A stretch of 6,475 nucleotides of DNA from Oscillospiraceae bacterium (lineage in GTDB: Bacteria > Bacillota > Clostridia > Oscillospirales > Oscillospiraceae), in contig JAFVWG010000193.1 of assembly GCA_017501805.1 (NCBI GenBank), positions 1 to 6,475 on the forward strand, in the 5' to 3' direction. Under the pieces are notes generated by a model. That model ran no database searches, had not been told where the DNA came from, and saw only the letters and a list, made by a program, of their open reading frames with translations. The position numbers and the translations under genes were made by a program. Position 1 is the first letter of the stretch, and each line of letters starts with the position of its first letter. Shown piece after piece: positions 5,444-6,475 of the stretch.

Positions 5444-6442
5444 ATGGCTTTGTTTGAAAGTTACGAAAGAAGAATCGACAAGATCAACGCCGTCCTCGCT
5501 CAGTACGGCATCGGCTCCGTTGAGGAGTGCCTGGAGATCTGCAAGAATGCAGGCTTCAACCCCTATGAGATCGTCAAGGGCATCCAGCCCATCTGCTTCG
5601 AGAACGCTTGCTGGGCTTACACCGTCGGCGCTGCGATCGCCATCAAGGCCGGTGTCAAGACCGCTGCGGAAGCTGCCAAGATGATCGGCGTCGGCCTGCA
5701 GGCCTTCTGCATCGACGGCTCCGTCGCCGAGGACCGCAAGGTCGGTCTCGGACACGGCAACCTGGGCGCCATGCTGCTCAGCGACGAGTCCAAGTGCTTC
5801 GCGTTCCTCGCGGGTCACGAATCCTTCGCTGCCGCCGAAGGCGCGATCGGTATCGTCAAGAACGCCAACAAGGCTCGTAAGGAGCCCCTGCGCGTGATCC
5901 TGAACGGTCTGGGCAAGGACGCCGCTCAGATCATCTCCCGCATCAACGGCTTCACCTATGTGCAGACTCAGTTCGACTACCACACCTCCGAGCTGAAGAT
6001 CGTCAAGGAGATCCGCTACTCCGAGGGTGAGCGCGCGAATGTTCGCTGCTACGGCGCGGACGACGTCCGCGAGGGCGTTGCGATCATGCACAAAGAGGGC
6101 GTGGACGTTTCCATCACCGGCAACTCCACCAACCCCACCCGCTTCCAGCATCCTGTCGCCGGCACTTACAAGAAAGAGTGCATCGAGCAGGGCAAGAAGT
6201 ACTTCTCCGTTGCTTCCGGCGGCGGCACGGGACGTACCCTGCACCCGGACAACATGGCAGCCGGCCCGGCTTCCTACGGCATGACCGACACCATGGGCAG
6301 AATGCACTCCGATGCGCAGTTCGCGGGCTCTTCGTCCGTTCCCGCGCACGTGGAGATGATGGGCTTCCTCGGCATGGGCAACAACCCGATGGTCGGCGCG
6401 ACCGTCGCAGTTGCAGTTGCTGTTGCAGAGCACGTCAAATAA
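5444..6442 (+). CDS. GGGtGRT-family protein, function unknown
   Basis: This is a 332-residue protein with the family's name-giving G-G-G-T-G-R-T motif at 259-265, followed by L-H-P-D-N-M-A-A-G. As I recall it, the family (Pfam GGGtGRT) is conserved in anaerobic bacteria and archaea and has no assigned reaction. No signal peptide or clear membrane helix is present. Seven cysteines (33, 51, 56, 89, 118, 202, 246) include a C-x4-C pair at 51-56. There is a glycine-rich segment G-L-G-H-G-N-L-G-A-M at 101-110. The C-terminus has an alternating V-A repeat (321-328). GGGAGG at 5430-5435 lies eight bases before ATG 5444, and the gap to the scaffold gene is 18 bases, so the two are surely cotranscribed. 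Codon use is strongly biased to C-ending codons, which suggests high expression. A role in Fe-S handling with the scaffold is inference from context only. Confidence 0.9.
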   Translation: MALFESYERRIDKINAVLAQYGIGSVEECLEICKNAGFNPYEIVKGIQPICFENACWAYTVGAAIAIKAGVKTAAEAAKMIGVGLQAFCIDGSVAEDRKVGLGHGNLGAMLLSDESKCFAFLAGHESFAAAEGAIGIVKNANKARKEPLRVILNGLGKDAAQIISRINGFTYVQTQFDYHTSELKIVKEIRYSEGERANVRCYGADDVREGVAIMHKEGVDVSITGNSTNPTRFQHPVAGTYKKECIEQGKKYFSVASGGGTGRTLHPDNMAAGPASYGMTDTMGRMHSDAQFAGSSSVPAHVEMMGFLGMGNNPMVGATVAVAVAVAEHVK

Positions 6443-6475
6443 TCAAATCTTAAAGAACGCGGCACCCGATTCAAA

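Noticed and set aside
6408..6430. Short GTTGCA-type repeat as a tandem repeat locus
   Set aside because: It encodes the alternating Val-Ala end of the GGGtGRT protein and is only about 20 bases, so it is simply coding sequence.
4709..6433. Open frame of 574 codons on the minus strand
   Set aside because: It lies antisense to two well-supported genes. Its length is explained by their biased, C-ending codons, and its sequence shows no recognisable family.

Overview
The window looks like a piece of a moderately GC-rich Gram-positive anaerobe of the class Clostridia, plausibly a gut Oscillospirales-type organism. That placement is inference. It rests on strong AGGAGG-type ribosome binding sites, TTG starts, a SEDS cell-wall protein, the tsaE-tsaB pair, a clostridial-style IS66 remnant and the NifU-like/GGGtGRT gene pair. 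No single marker fixes the genus.

Left part (1-740): very AT-rich DNA, about a fifth to a quarter GC, unlike the rest. It holds the 3'-truncated end of a BspA-type leucine-rich-repeat gene (1 to about 420). This runs straight into the C-terminal scrap of an IS66-family transposase (about 425-634), its hairpin terminator and the element's right end (about 706). The left end of the element is absent. Positions 707-740 hold nothing recognisable. This part is either decayed horizontally acquired DNA beside a tRNA gene or an assembly chimera.

Minus-strand block (741-2155): a tRNA-Leu(GAG) gene with encoded CCA, a near-perfect sigma-A promoter and a hairpin terminator. Upstream of it on the same strand is a FtsW/RodA/SpoVE-family peptidoglycan glycosyltransferase with its own promoter and a TTG start chosen by SD spacing.

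Plus-strand block (2168-6442): a divergent promoter, back to back with the SEDS promoter, starts a tight run of six genes. tsaE and tsaB act in tRNA t6A37 synthesis. upp is for uracil salvage and has a possible internal promoter inside tsaB. Next is an unrecognised single-pass membrane protein, then a NifU/IscU-like Fe-S scaffold and a GGGtGRT-family protein of unknown function. Neighbouring genes overlap or are 18-51 bp apart, with no terminator seen between them, so read-through along the whole run is plausible. The last two genes have highly biased codon use that suggests strong expression. They are the best candidate for an under-described system: a scaffold-like protein paired with a conserved, cysteine-containing partner of unknown role. 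After 6442 only 33 bases remain and I see nothing definite in them.
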